From contig CANHUD010000109.1 in NCBI GenBank assembly GCA_947463665.1, positions 1-7,483 of the forward strand: a stretch of 7,483 nt of DNA. The letters are read 5' to 3'. Of this stretch, positions 1-6,959 are shown piece after piece. Position numbers and translations under genes: made by a program. This stretch comes from Sphingobacteriales bacterium (GTDB lineage: Bacteria > Bacteroidota > Bacteroidia > Chitinophagales > Chitinophagaceae). Numbering within the stretch: the first letter of the stretch is position 1; each line of letters starts with the position of its first letter. The notes under the pieces were generated by a model, which was given only the letters and a program-made list of their open reading frames with translations, was not told where the DNA came from and searched no databases.

Positions 1-2490
1 AACAGCATATACCGTGCTTGCCAGGCGTGTTTGGGACGGCTGACCTGCGCCACCCAGATCCCAGTTCCACTGCGCCGGATTCAGTGCACCGGAAACCTGC
101 CAGCGAATTACGGACCCTACACAAAGAGAGTCGGCGGTGACCTGAAGTACAGCCGCAGGAGGATTCGGAAAGATATTGGCAATGGGTAGGCTGATCGTAT
201 CACTTTTACAGCCCTGTTCATCCACTAACCAGTGACGAACCTTCTGCTGTGTGGCTGCTGCCCTATACGCATGGCCCGTTTGCCAGGTGGTTTTGCTGCT
301 GTCTTTCCGGCCATCCCCAAAATCCCAGTACCAGGCCGATTGGCCGCCGCTTTTCTGATAGGATGAACTGAAACGAATTGTACTATCCACACAGGTTACA
401 CCCTGAAGTGCTGCCTGTGCAGCCGGTCGCTGAAACAGGGTTATTGTCTGCGTGGTATCACCGGCACAGCCATTGTCGGCAAAGATCCGATAGCGTACCT
501 GCTGCGTTACAGCACCGGAAAAAGCCTTCCGGGTGTCCTTCGTTCCCGCAATACTGCCATCGGCAAAATCCCACTGGTAGCGGGAAATGGAATACCCTGG
601 CGTTTGTGAAGTACCCGTCAGCAACACGGTATCCCCAATACAGGCAGCACTTGCAGTGAACTGTGCTAACGGCCCGGGCACTACCCTGAATCGGACCTGC
701 GTTTCTTCCGTCTGGCTGCACTCATCTATCTCATCAGAGGTATACGTTACCGGAAGGGTGAATACCCCGGTCTGCAGCGCCTGTATATCAAGATCCAGTG
801 AATACGTCTGATACGTTCGTCCGAAATATCGGAAATTGCCCACTGGAACGGGATTCAGGATCAGCGAATCTCTCGAAACATTCAGACCGGGCACTTCAGA
901 GAATCGCCAGCGGATAGAGCTTAACGTGTACGCAGCGGAAACAAATACCCGGAACGGCGTTTGTCTGCAGGTAAGCGTATCCGCCGGCGCATTAGGCAAA
1001 ACCTGGTTTCGGATCTCCGTAAACGCATTGAGGTTATTGATCAGTGTACCCGCATTATAGCCATAGCTCTCCCAGGTACCCAACCCAAACGTGGTAGCAG
1101 TAAAGGCACTGTCGCACTCAATCCGGTGCTGGCCATCAGGGCCAAACAAACGGATCGACGCCACCATAAAATCAGGATTGTTCGGATGAAGGGTAGTAAA
1201 CGATGGTTGGATCGATGCACCATCCAGTTTGAGGCTGCTCATCCCTGTTTTGGGAACGATGATGTTCACGAATTTGATGGCAGCATCAAAGTTTTTTGTT
1301 TTATAAAAGATCGCCTTTTTGATGCCCTGCTCTACCGGACTCAGAACAATCATCTCCGGATCACCGGTGGGTCCTCCGAATAGAGGCGGCGGATCAGGTA
1401 CCACACACTGCCATTCACTGGGGGTGAACTGGGTAACAATGACCGGCTTGTCAGACTCGATATCATCACCGGAGTCCGACTGATATTCATAATATCTGTT
1501 CTTTATCAGTCCGGTCATCACTACCCCATTCTTCTTAACCACTGTTTTCGGATCCTGCACGATGACCCGGTAGAAATTCAGATAGGGAACGGTAAGCGGC
1601 AAACCCGGATTCGCCCTGGAATGATAGGTGAGGTAGCGGGTGCCCCAGGCACTGGCAGGAAAGACCTGCTGCTGCATCACTTCCCCGCCATCCCCATCAC
1701 ACAGTGTTAACCGGCTCGTACCGGAGAATACGGCAACAGGATGACATTTTCCGTCTGCACCACTGACCGATACGATCTTACTGCCGGTCATGTCTTTGCC
1801 CTCCCGGTAACCGTCAGGGCCGGGCGATGCTTTGGACATCATGCCAAATACATTGTACAACTCCCCTTTTTTCAGATCCACCGTATATGTTTTTCCCGGC
1901 TCCCAGCCTTTCCAGGTAGATCCGGGAGGACCCTGAGTACTATCCGATGGAGTTATTTCAATGCGGGTATTGTCTTCCGAAGCAATCACATAAAACCAGG
2001 AGAAACAGGAATCCTGAGCTACTTTCTGCGTATAGTTCAGGGAAAAATATTTATACCCGTAGGTCTCTACCGGCATAAGCATGGTGGCACTGGACGACCA
2101 GAACGCATACTGATGGGCGTACACAACTACCGGAACATCACTTTCTACATGTATAGCCCTGTTAAACAATCCTTCTTTACGAATCCTGGGGTCACTGGCC
2201 CCGTCTTTGGGAATAATAACCGATGCATCTACTGTATTGGCAGGTATGGAAACTGTTTTCTCCCAGGTAGTACCATTGATACTAACCTTAACGGTTGCAG
2301 CCTCTTCGGTGCTTATGTAGATGGTCTGGGTCTGTGAGTTGTCTCCGTATCCGGGCTGCGGATAGGTAAACAGAAGATTGTGTCCATATCCAAGCCAGAA
2401 CTCACGGCCACGGTTGGAGCGGTTTTGAGCTGTGGCCAGTCCGCAAATGAACATCGCTGCCAGCAAAGAAAAGAAAGATAAACGAATCAT
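1..2490 (-). CDS. Large secreted protein with IgGFc-binding-type N-terminal domain and PKD-like modules (3' end outside window)
   Basis: Read on the minus strand from the ATG at 2490, the frame stays open for 830 codons to the left edge with no stop, so the gene is C-terminally truncated by the window. Residues 1-22 are a signal peptide (MIRLSFFSLLAAMFICGLATAQ), which fixes the start. Residues about 24-490 resemble the IgGFc-binding-protein N-terminal family of Bacteroidetes: REFWLGYG near 29-36, PVVVYAHQ at 120-127, a QQQVFPASAWGTRYLTYH stretch at 273-290, GDPEMIVLSPVEQ at 376-388 and ESYGYNAGT at 474-482. After a linker, PKD-type modules follow, with QWDFADG at 639-645, YWDFGDG at 721-727 and WNWDLGG at 808-814, each module carrying paired cysteines. 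The protein should be exported by Sec and then probably by T9SS to the cell surface; a C-terminal sorting domain would lie off the window. Family recognition is from motifs recalled, not searched. The ligand is unknown, and antibody binding should not be inferred from the family name. Confidence 0.88.
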   Translation of the reverse strand, partial: MIRLSFFSLLAAMFICGLATAQNRSNRGREFWLGYGHNLLFTYPQPGYGDNSQTQTIYISTEEAATVKVSINGTTWEKTVSIPANTVDASVIIPKDGASDPRIRKEGLFNRAIHVESDVPVVVYAHQYAFWSSSATMLMPVETYGYKYFSLNYTQKVAQDSCFSWFYVIASEDNTRIEITPSDSTQGPPGSTWKGWEPGKTYTVDLKKGELYNVFGMMSKASPGPDGYREGKDMTGSKIVSVSGADGKCHPVAVFSGTSRLTLCDGDGGEVMQQQVFPASAWGTRYLTYHSRANPGLPLTVPYLNFYRVIVQDPKTVVKKNGVVMTGLIKNRYYEYQSDSGDDIESDKPVIVTQFTPSEWQCVVPDPPPLFGGPTGDPEMIVLSPVEQGIKKAIFYKTKNFDAAIKFVNIIVPKTGMSSLKLDGASIQPSFTTLHPNNPDFMVASIRLFGPDGQHRIECDSAFTATTFGLGTWESYGYNAGTLINNLNAFTEIRNQVLPNAPADTLTCRQTPFRVFVSAAYTLSSIRWRFSEVPGLNVSRDSLILNPVPVGNFRYFGRTYQTYSLDLDIQALQTGVFTLPVTYTSDEIDECSQTEETQVRFRVVPGPLAQFTASAACIGDTVLLTGTSQTPGYSISRYQWDFADGSIAGTKDTRKAFSGAVTQQVRYRIFADNGCAGDTTQTITLFQRPAAQAALQGVTCVDSTIRFSSSYQKSGGQSAWYWDFGDGRKDSSKTTWQTGHAYRAAATQQKVRHWLVDEQGCKSDTISLPIANIFPNPPAAVLQVTADSLCVGSVIRWQVSGALNPAQWNWDLGGAGQPSQTRLASTVYAV

Positions 2491-2500
2491 GAAGTGAATA

Positions 2501-2508
2501 CAAAAGTA
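2501..2508 (-). promoter_or_regulatory. Possible Bacteroidetes -7 box (TAnnTTTG) for the divergent minus-strand gene
   Basis: On the minus strand these bases read TACTTTTG, a full match to the TAnnTTTG -7 element of Bacteroidetes housekeeping promoters. It ends 10 bases before the ATG at 2490, so transcription would begin only a few bases before the start codon and give a nearly leaderless mRNA. No convincing TTTG -33 element is seen 19-21 bases further upstream. An 8-base degenerate match in AT-rich DNA can arise by chance, so this is tentative. Confidence 0.35.
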
Positions 2509-2556
2509 CTGAATAGCCCACTGAACGAAGCTATAAACCGTAAAGTGCATCCTGCT

Positions 2557-2580
2557 GTTTTCAACAAATTTGTTTCAAAC
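2557..2580. promoter_or_regulatory. Interrupted palindrome in the divergent intergenic region, candidate operator
   Basis: A perfect 12-base palindrome, AACAAATTTGTT, occupies 2563-2574. It is flanked symmetrically by GTTT at 2557-2560 and AAAC at 2577-2580, with an unpaired TC dinucleotide on each side. Twenty of 24 positions therefore obey dyad symmetry about 2568.5. The site lies 67 bp from the minus-strand start and about 80 bp from the plus-strand start, where a dimeric transcription factor could affect both genes. There is no T-run after it and no loop, so it is not a terminator. Function is inferred from symmetry and position only. Confidence 0.4.
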
Positions 2581-2658
2581 TATAAAGATGCTGAACCACA
2601 CCGCATTTGAATCAGGTACCTTTAATGACCTAATATCAATTTGCTGCTTATGTTATGT

Positions 2659-5600
2659 ATGTTGAAACGCGGAAAACTCGTTTTCTGCCTGTTATGGCTC
2701 ACTTCAATGCTTTCGCTGAAAGCAGTTGCACAGGTGGGTTCCTCTCCTTTTACCTTTCAGAATCCCGCACCGTTTGGATTCACGTTACAGGATGTTCATT
2801 TTTCCGATAACAACAACGGTCTGGCCGTTGGTTATTTCGGTGGCATCGCCAAAACTACCGATGCAGGTAAAACCTGGACCTATGGTACCTATCTTTTTGC
2901 CAACAAAGCAGGTATCCGACTCAAACCCACTATCAATGATGTTCATTTTGTAACCCCGTCCATAGCCTATGCTGCCGGAACAGCCGGTATGTTTGCCAAA
3001 AGTGTGGATGGTGGTATCACCTGGACACAAATGGTTACCCCCTTCTATGATGGAGCACGCGATATCAATGCCATCTGGTTCACCGATGCTAATACCGGAT
3101 ACATTGGCGGGGTTTCCGTTTCCGGATCGGGCGCACCCAAACTGTATGTCACCAAAGATGGTGGTGCGAGCTGGGATTCGCTGAACGCTCCCATAGGTGC
3201 CCGTACCCGAATCGGTTACATCAACAACGCTACCCGTCCGCCACAACTTGCGGAAATCAGGTCCGAAGGAAAAGAAATCAAACGCATCGTTTTCTCCAGC
3301 AAAAATGTTGGTTATGTGTCTGGTTCAGGTTCCGGTTCTGCTCCTTTCACAAACATAAATGGTACCAACAGCAACAGCTTCTCCGTTTCAGCGGGTATGC
3401 TCTGGAAATTTGAAAATGGTACACTGACCGATTACTCTCTCGGAAAAGATAAATTCGGGTATACGGGAATTCCTACATCTACCATTTCCGCCACCACCCA
3501 GTTCAATGCGCCCACCATATGCCAGCAGACCTATCCGGCCATGGCAGCTGTTTCTGATACGATGGTGATTCTGGCATCTCAGAATAACCTATGTGTGGTG
3601 CGTGTCTCTACCGGCCGGAACGATGCCACCAACAGCATCTCCGTTCCCGGTGAAAAAATCCCCGGTAAATATGAGATCCTTCAGTATGGATTCCCTACCA
3701 ACCAGCCAACCCCTCCGGCATTGCCCGTGATAGCAGGTCCGAATGTGCTGCCCTTCTCCAATATGTTCCAGATGATCAAAGCACCGGACGGAACCATCTA
3801 TGTAACCTGCGCCGGTGGACAGCTCGGCATTTCTAAAGACAACGGTACCACCTGGACCCTCCAGCAGGTACTGCCCGCTGCCGAAAATTTTGGAGGAACG
3901 CTGCTTAGCGCCGTAGCCGCCACCCCAAATGGACGTATCATTGCCATGGGTGGTAACGGAACGTTTGCCGATTCCATACCCGGAGGGAAATGGCAGACCA
4001 GCTACAGAACAGCCAGAGCAGGCGGTAGTATCAACCGAATGGAATTCATCGATTGCAACCGAGGCGTTACAGTAGGTGGATTTGGCTCTATGTTCACTAC
4101 AACAGATGGTGGAAAAACATGGAACGACAAAACCATCCTCTCCATGGCTGCGGGAAGTATCAGTATTTATGGATTGGCATGGCCAGCTCCGGATAAATTG
4201 TATTTCGTTTCCAGCGATGGAAAGGCGTATATGTCAACCGATCAGGGAACAACCAACGACCTGATCTTCACACCCATTTCTTCTACTACTAACTTCAACA
4301 TTGCCATACAGGGCAATCGCTTATGGATAGTTGGTCACCGATATGGAGAGCCAACTTTCCGTTCAGTCGTATACAGATCCCTCGATGGTGGCAATACATG
4401 GGATACAACCCGCGCACCCTTCCCAACAGGAAATACGGCAAGCGTGTTTCAGGGAATGAAATTCGCCAATGCGGATACCGGTTATATCGGTGGATCAAGA
4501 GGTAAATTCTACCGCACCATAAACGGTGGCAATACCTGGGAAGACGTCAGCCCGTTCCCGGCACTGAATGCCAGTACTTCTTTCAATGCTATAGGCATAG
4601 TAGATGCTAAAACTGTCTTTACAGGTGGTGGTGTACTCACAAAAAGAGTGTATAAATCTACCGATGCAGGCCTCACCTGGACGGACATCACGCCGGTTAT
4701 TCCCAATGAACCGATCGGCACCATCCTCGATTTTGTCTTCCACGATGCCAATAACGGATACATCATGTCCAATGGGGGCACCATCCTGGTTACCAACGAC
4801 GGTGGTACCAGCTGGAAGATCGAACATACACCTACAGGTATCCTTGTCAATGCAGGTCAGCTATTACCCAAAGCGATTCCGGCCGGCACACGTATGGACC
4901 AGCGGAAACTGGTGATCGGTGGCTCAGGGCTCGCAGGAATGGCCATTCCGGTAGTCATGGAATATGGCGATGCCGCAAAGTATAGGGTAAACGCCACCGT
5001 TACAGCTACTGCCAGCGCATCCTGTACCAACCTGAACGGAGGATCACTCTCCATTGCAGCTTCGGGTGGTATCACCCCGTACACCTATAGCCTGGATGGA
5101 ATCACCTACCAGAACGGTAATACTTTCTCCGGACTTACCAGAGGTGAAAAAACCGTATTTGTCAGAGATGCCGGCTGTAATGTCTTTAGCACGAAAGTGA
5201 CCATCAATTTCTTAGATAACCTCGCCCTCACGGCCAGTAATGATACCGCGGTCTGTGCAGGTGCTTCCTTTAACCTGGCAGCCTTCTCCAACGGCACCGG
5301 TACCAGTTTCGCCTGGACGCCCGCAGCCAGCGTAACGAATCCAACGGCGGCATCCACCGCAGCAGCGATTACTGCCAACACCACCTTCCGCGTAACTGCC
5401 ACCCTGAACGGATGTATTCGTACAGAAGAGGTTATTGTTACTACCAGACCCAATCCGGTAGTAAATGCAGGAGCAGATGTTACCATCCTGGCCGGTGATG
5501 AAACCGAACTCAGCGGCAGCAGCAACGTTTCTGCAGCATCTATAAGCTGGACCCCGGCTACCGGTCTTTCTACACCCGGCGTATACAACACCTGGGCTAA

Positions 5601-5967
5601 ACCGGCACAAACCACTACCTACACATTAACCGTTACGGATAACAATAAATGTTTTGGTAAAGACGATGTAGTAGTAACCGTATTGCCTTACTGTCTGGAA
5701 GTAATGAATGCCTTCACCCCCAATGGAGACGGACAGAATGATCTCTGGATGGTTACCAAAGGAACTTCCTGTGTAACCAAAGTAGAGATCAATGTTTATA
5801 ACCGTTACGGACAACTGGTATTCACTAACAGGAACTACACCAATAACTGGGATGGAAAGGTGAACGGGAAAGATCTTCCGGATGGCACTTACTATTACCG
5901 CAATATTTATACGCTGATAAACGGCAGAAAAGCAGAACTCAAAGGTGATGTTACCATCCTCCGTTAA
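2659..5967 (+). CDS. Secreted BNR-repeat beta-propeller protein with SprB-like repeat, Ig/PKD-like modules and T9SS type B sorting domain
   Basis: The predicted protein has 1102 residues from the ATG at 2659. I prefer this start because it gives a classical signal peptide (MLKRGKLVFCLLWLTSMLSL, then KAVAQ); an in-frame ATG at 2650 and a TTG at 2641 would only add residues ahead of it. Residues about 30-720 hold ten BNR/Asp-box motifs (S/T-x-D-x-G-x-T/S-W pattern), each preceded by a F-x-D/N-x-N-x-G-Y strand pattern, as in Ycf48/sortilin-like propellers; two propellers are likely. Residues 775-850 resemble an SprB repeat (GGITPYTYSLDG, then FSGLTRGEKTVFVRDAGC). Residues 855-931 and 933-1009 are Ig/PKD-like. 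Residues 1012-1102 form the gliding motility-associated/CHU_C type B sorting domain, with NAFTPNGDGQNDLW, VYNRYGQLVF, NWDGKVNGKDLPDGTYYY and terminal VTILR. Export by Sec then T9SS and surface attachment or release are inferred from this domain. The adjacent PorP/SprF gene fits this. The ligand or enzymatic activity is unknown; no sialidase-type catalytic region was recognised. Confidence 0.92.
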   Translation: MLKRGKLVFCLLWLTSMLSLKAVAQVGSSPFTFQNPAPFGFTLQDVHFSDNNNGLAVGYFGGIAKTTDAGKTWTYGTYLFANKAGIRLKPTINDVHFVTPSIAYAAGTAGMFAKSVDGGITWTQMVTPFYDGARDINAIWFTDANTGYIGGVSVSGSGAPKLYVTKDGGASWDSLNAPIGARTRIGYINNATRPPQLAEIRSEGKEIKRIVFSSKNVGYVSGSGSGSAPFTNINGTNSNSFSVSAGMLWKFENGTLTDYSLGKDKFGYTGIPTSTISATTQFNAPTICQQTYPAMAAVSDTMVILASQNNLCVVRVSTGRNDATNSISVPGEKIPGKYEILQYGFPTNQPTPPALPVIAGPNVLPFSNMFQMIKAPDGTIYVTCAGGQLGISKDNGTTWTLQQVLPAAENFGGTLLSAVAATPNGRIIAMGGNGTFADSIPGGKWQTSYRTARAGGSINRMEFIDCNRGVTVGGFGSMFTTTDGGKTWNDKTILSMAAGSISIYGLAWPAPDKLYFVSSDGKAYMSTDQGTTNDLIFTPISSTTNFNIAIQGNRLWIVGHRYGEPTFRSVVYRSLDGGNTWDTTRAPFPTGNTASVFQGMKFANADTGYIGGSRGKFYRTINGGNTWEDVSPFPALNASTSFNAIGIVDAKTVFTGGGVLTKRVYKSTDAGLTWTDITPVIPNEPIGTILDFVFHDANNGYIMSNGGTILVTNDGGTSWKIEHTPTGILVNAGQLLPKAIPAGTRMDQRKLVIGGSGLAGMAIPVVMEYGDAAKYRVNATVTATASASCTNLNGGSLSIAASGGITPYTYSLDGITYQNGNTFSGLTRGEKTVFVRDAGCNVFSTKVTINFLDNLALTASNDTAVCAGASFNLAAFSNGTGTSFAWTPAASVTNPTAASTAAAITANTTFRVTATLNGCIRTEEVIVTTRPNPVVNAGADVTILAGDETELSGSSNVSAASISWTPATGLSTPGVYNTWAKPAQTTTYTLTVTDNNKCFGKDDVVVTVLPYCLEVMNAFTPNGDGQNDLWMVTKGTSCVTKVEINVYNRYGQLVFTNRNYTNNWDGKVNGKDLPDGTYYYRNIYTLINGRKAELKGDVTILR
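2854..4815 (+). repeat. Ten BNR/Asp-box motifs marking beta-propeller blades
   Basis: Motif starts and forms are 2854 TTDAGKTW, 3001 SVDGGITW, 3151 TKDGGASW, 3832 SKDNGTTW, 4099 TTDGGKTW, 4234 STDQGTTN (final Trp lost), 4378 SLDGGNTW, 4516 TINGGNTW (Asp replaced by Asn), 4657 STDAGLTW and 4792 TNDGGTSW. Most neighbours are 135-270 bp apart, which fits one motif per one or two blades of about 45 residues. The interval 3175-3831 has none. The repeats are protein-level; DNA identity between copies is low apart from a near-identical 17-base stretch at 4387 and 4525. Confidence 0.85.
5692..5964 (+). other. T9SS type B C-terminal sorting domain (CHU_C / gliding motility-associated C-terminal family)
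   Basis: The last 91 codons of the propeller gene carry the family hallmarks: a PNGDGQND loop soon after FTPN, then VEINVYNRYGQLVF, then NWDGKVNGKDLPDGTYYY, and a final short strand ending VTILR at the very C-terminus. Two cysteines (codons at 5692 and 5770) bracket the first part, as in many family members, and may form a disulfide. In characterised systems this domain directs cargo through the T9SS translocon and works with a PorP/SprF partner. Confidence 0.92.
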
Positions 5968-5988
5968 TCTACCAAAAAGAATAGAATC

Positions 5989-6912
5989 ATGAAAAAAATC
6001 ATCTTATCTATACTAACCGCATCGCTTATTAGCTCCGGTTTGTACGCACAACAGCTGCATACCTCCAGCCTTTATGAATTGCAGACGCTCTTCCACAATC
6101 CGGCAATGGCAGGTAACCAGACCTCAGATCTGATCGGTATCAGCTATCGTAAACAATGGGCTGGTATCAGTGGAGCTCCCCGAACAGCCACCGCATTTGG
6201 CTCGGCAGATATCCAGAAATCGCTGATCGGCCTTAGCGGATATATGTATTCGGATCAAACAGGGCCAACTTCACGAAATGGCGTCCAGCTGGCCTTTGCC
6301 AAGCATCTTCCGGTAGATGATGAGGGCGGCAGGATCTCCCTCGGACTGGAAACACGATTCTTTCAGTTTGCGCTCGACCGAGACAAACTCAGTTCGATCA
6401 TCAATGATCCGGCCATCGCCAACACTACCAACAAAACCAAGTTTGATGTAGGTTTCGGATTCGCCTATAATAATAAGAATTTTCAGTTCGGTGTTTCCGT
6501 AGCGCAACTGGTGCAGTCTAAACTGGATTTTTATTCAGGCAACCTCACTACCAATGCGGAAGCACGACTCTATCGCCACTATTATGCACATAGTCTTTAC
6601 CGGATCAATGCCGGTGGTGGTACAGTCATCGTTCCCAATTTCCTGATGGTTTACCTTCCACAGGTTAAGCGATCCGAAGTACAAATCGGAGCCAGACTGG
6701 AACGCGATCTTTTCTGGGTAGGTGCAGGCTATCGCGCCAACCAGAGCTATATGCTCAACGCTGGTATAAACATTAATGATAAATTCTCAGTAGGTTATTC
6801 GTTTGATGATTATACATCTCCCTTAAGTACATTCGATGGAGGAGCAGGAGGTCATGAACTAATACTGAAATATCGGTTTAATAAAAAGAAACTCTATATC
6901 GCTGAACCTTGA
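5989..6912 (+). CDS. PorP/SprF-family type IX secretion outer-membrane protein
   Basis: The protein has 307 residues, the usual length for the PorP/SprF family. The ATG at 5989 is followed by a signal peptide (MKKIILSILTASLISSGLYA, cleaved before QQ). The family hallmark HNPAMAG lies at residues 36-42, followed by ISYRKQW, as in homologues. The rest is rich in alternating beta-strand patterns with aromatic ends, as expected for an outer-membrane barrel, and near the C-terminus are SVGYSFDDYTS and GGHELILKYRF (287-297), also family signatures. A ten-residue charged tail follows. It starts 21 bp after the stop of the propeller gene with no terminator between, so the two are probably co-transcribed. 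By analogy with F. johnsoniae SprF acting for SprB, it likely helps secrete or anchor the upstream type B cargo. That partnership is inferred. No clear Shine-Dalgarno is seen; the leader is A-rich, as is common in this phylum. Confidence 0.94.
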   Translation: MKKIILSILTASLISSGLYAQQLHTSSLYELQTLFHNPAMAGNQTSDLIGISYRKQWAGISGAPRTATAFGSADIQKSLIGLSGYMYSDQTGPTSRNGVQLAFAKHLPVDDEGGRISLGLETRFFQFALDRDKLSSIINDPAIANTTNKTKFDVGFGFAYNNKNFQFGVSVAQLVQSKLDFYSGNLTTNAEARLYRHYYAHSLYRINAGGGTVIVPNFLMVYLPQVKRSEVQIGARLERDLFWVGAGYRANQSYMLNAGININDKFSVGYSFDDYTSPLSTFDGGAGGHELILKYRFNKKKLYIAEP

Positions 6913-6934
6913 TAATACTAACTCATTTAGATAG

Positions 6935-6959
6935 CCCGGACTTAGTTCCGGGTTTTTTT
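6935..6959 (+). terminator. Rho-independent terminator of the propeller/PorP-SprF operon
   Basis: A perfect six-base-pair stem, CCCGGA (6935-6940) and TCCGGG (6947-6952), closes a six-base loop and is followed at once by seven T residues (6953-6959). It lies 22 bp after the PorP/SprF stop. On the opposite strand the same hairpin follows the stop of the DUF3445 gene but is not followed by a good T-run, so termination should be strong for the plus strand and weak or absent for the minus strand. Confidence 0.9.

Noticed and set aside
961..1383. 140-codon open frame on the plus strand
   Set aside because: It is antisense to the IgGFc-binding-type gene, whose frame is continuous for 830 codons with family motifs. 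The translated plus-strand product has no signal peptide or recognisable motif.
1741..2337. 198-codon open frame on the plus strand
   Set aside because: It overlaps the N-terminal domain of the minus-strand gene in antisense and its translation shows no domain-like pattern, so it is a shadow frame.
2617..2624. TACCTTTA as a -7 box for the propeller operon
   Set aside because: It deviates from TAnnTTTG at the last base and no TTTG lies 19-21 bp upstream, so it is too weak to list as a promoter.
2785..3246. 153-codon minus-strand frame inside the propeller gene
   Set aside because: Glycine- and isoleucine-rich shadow of the BNR repeats; no family features and no start signal.
2659..4815. Photosystem II assembly factor (Ycf48/HCF136) annotation for the propeller region
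   Set aside because: The BNR strand pattern resembles that family, and automated tools may assign this name. A secreted Bacteroidetes protein with a T9SS sorting domain has no photosystem role, so only the fold similarity is kept.
2659..4815. Sialidase activity suggested by BNR repeats
   Set aside because: Asp-boxes are structural and occur in many non-enzymatic propellers. I could not identify the sialidase arginine triad context (such as an FRIP motif).
5106..5615. 169-codon minus-strand frame opposite the Ig/PKD-like modules
   Set aside because: Ala/Val-rich composition follows from the Thr/Asn/Ala-rich coding strand. The plus-strand frame has clear domains and an intact sorting domain.
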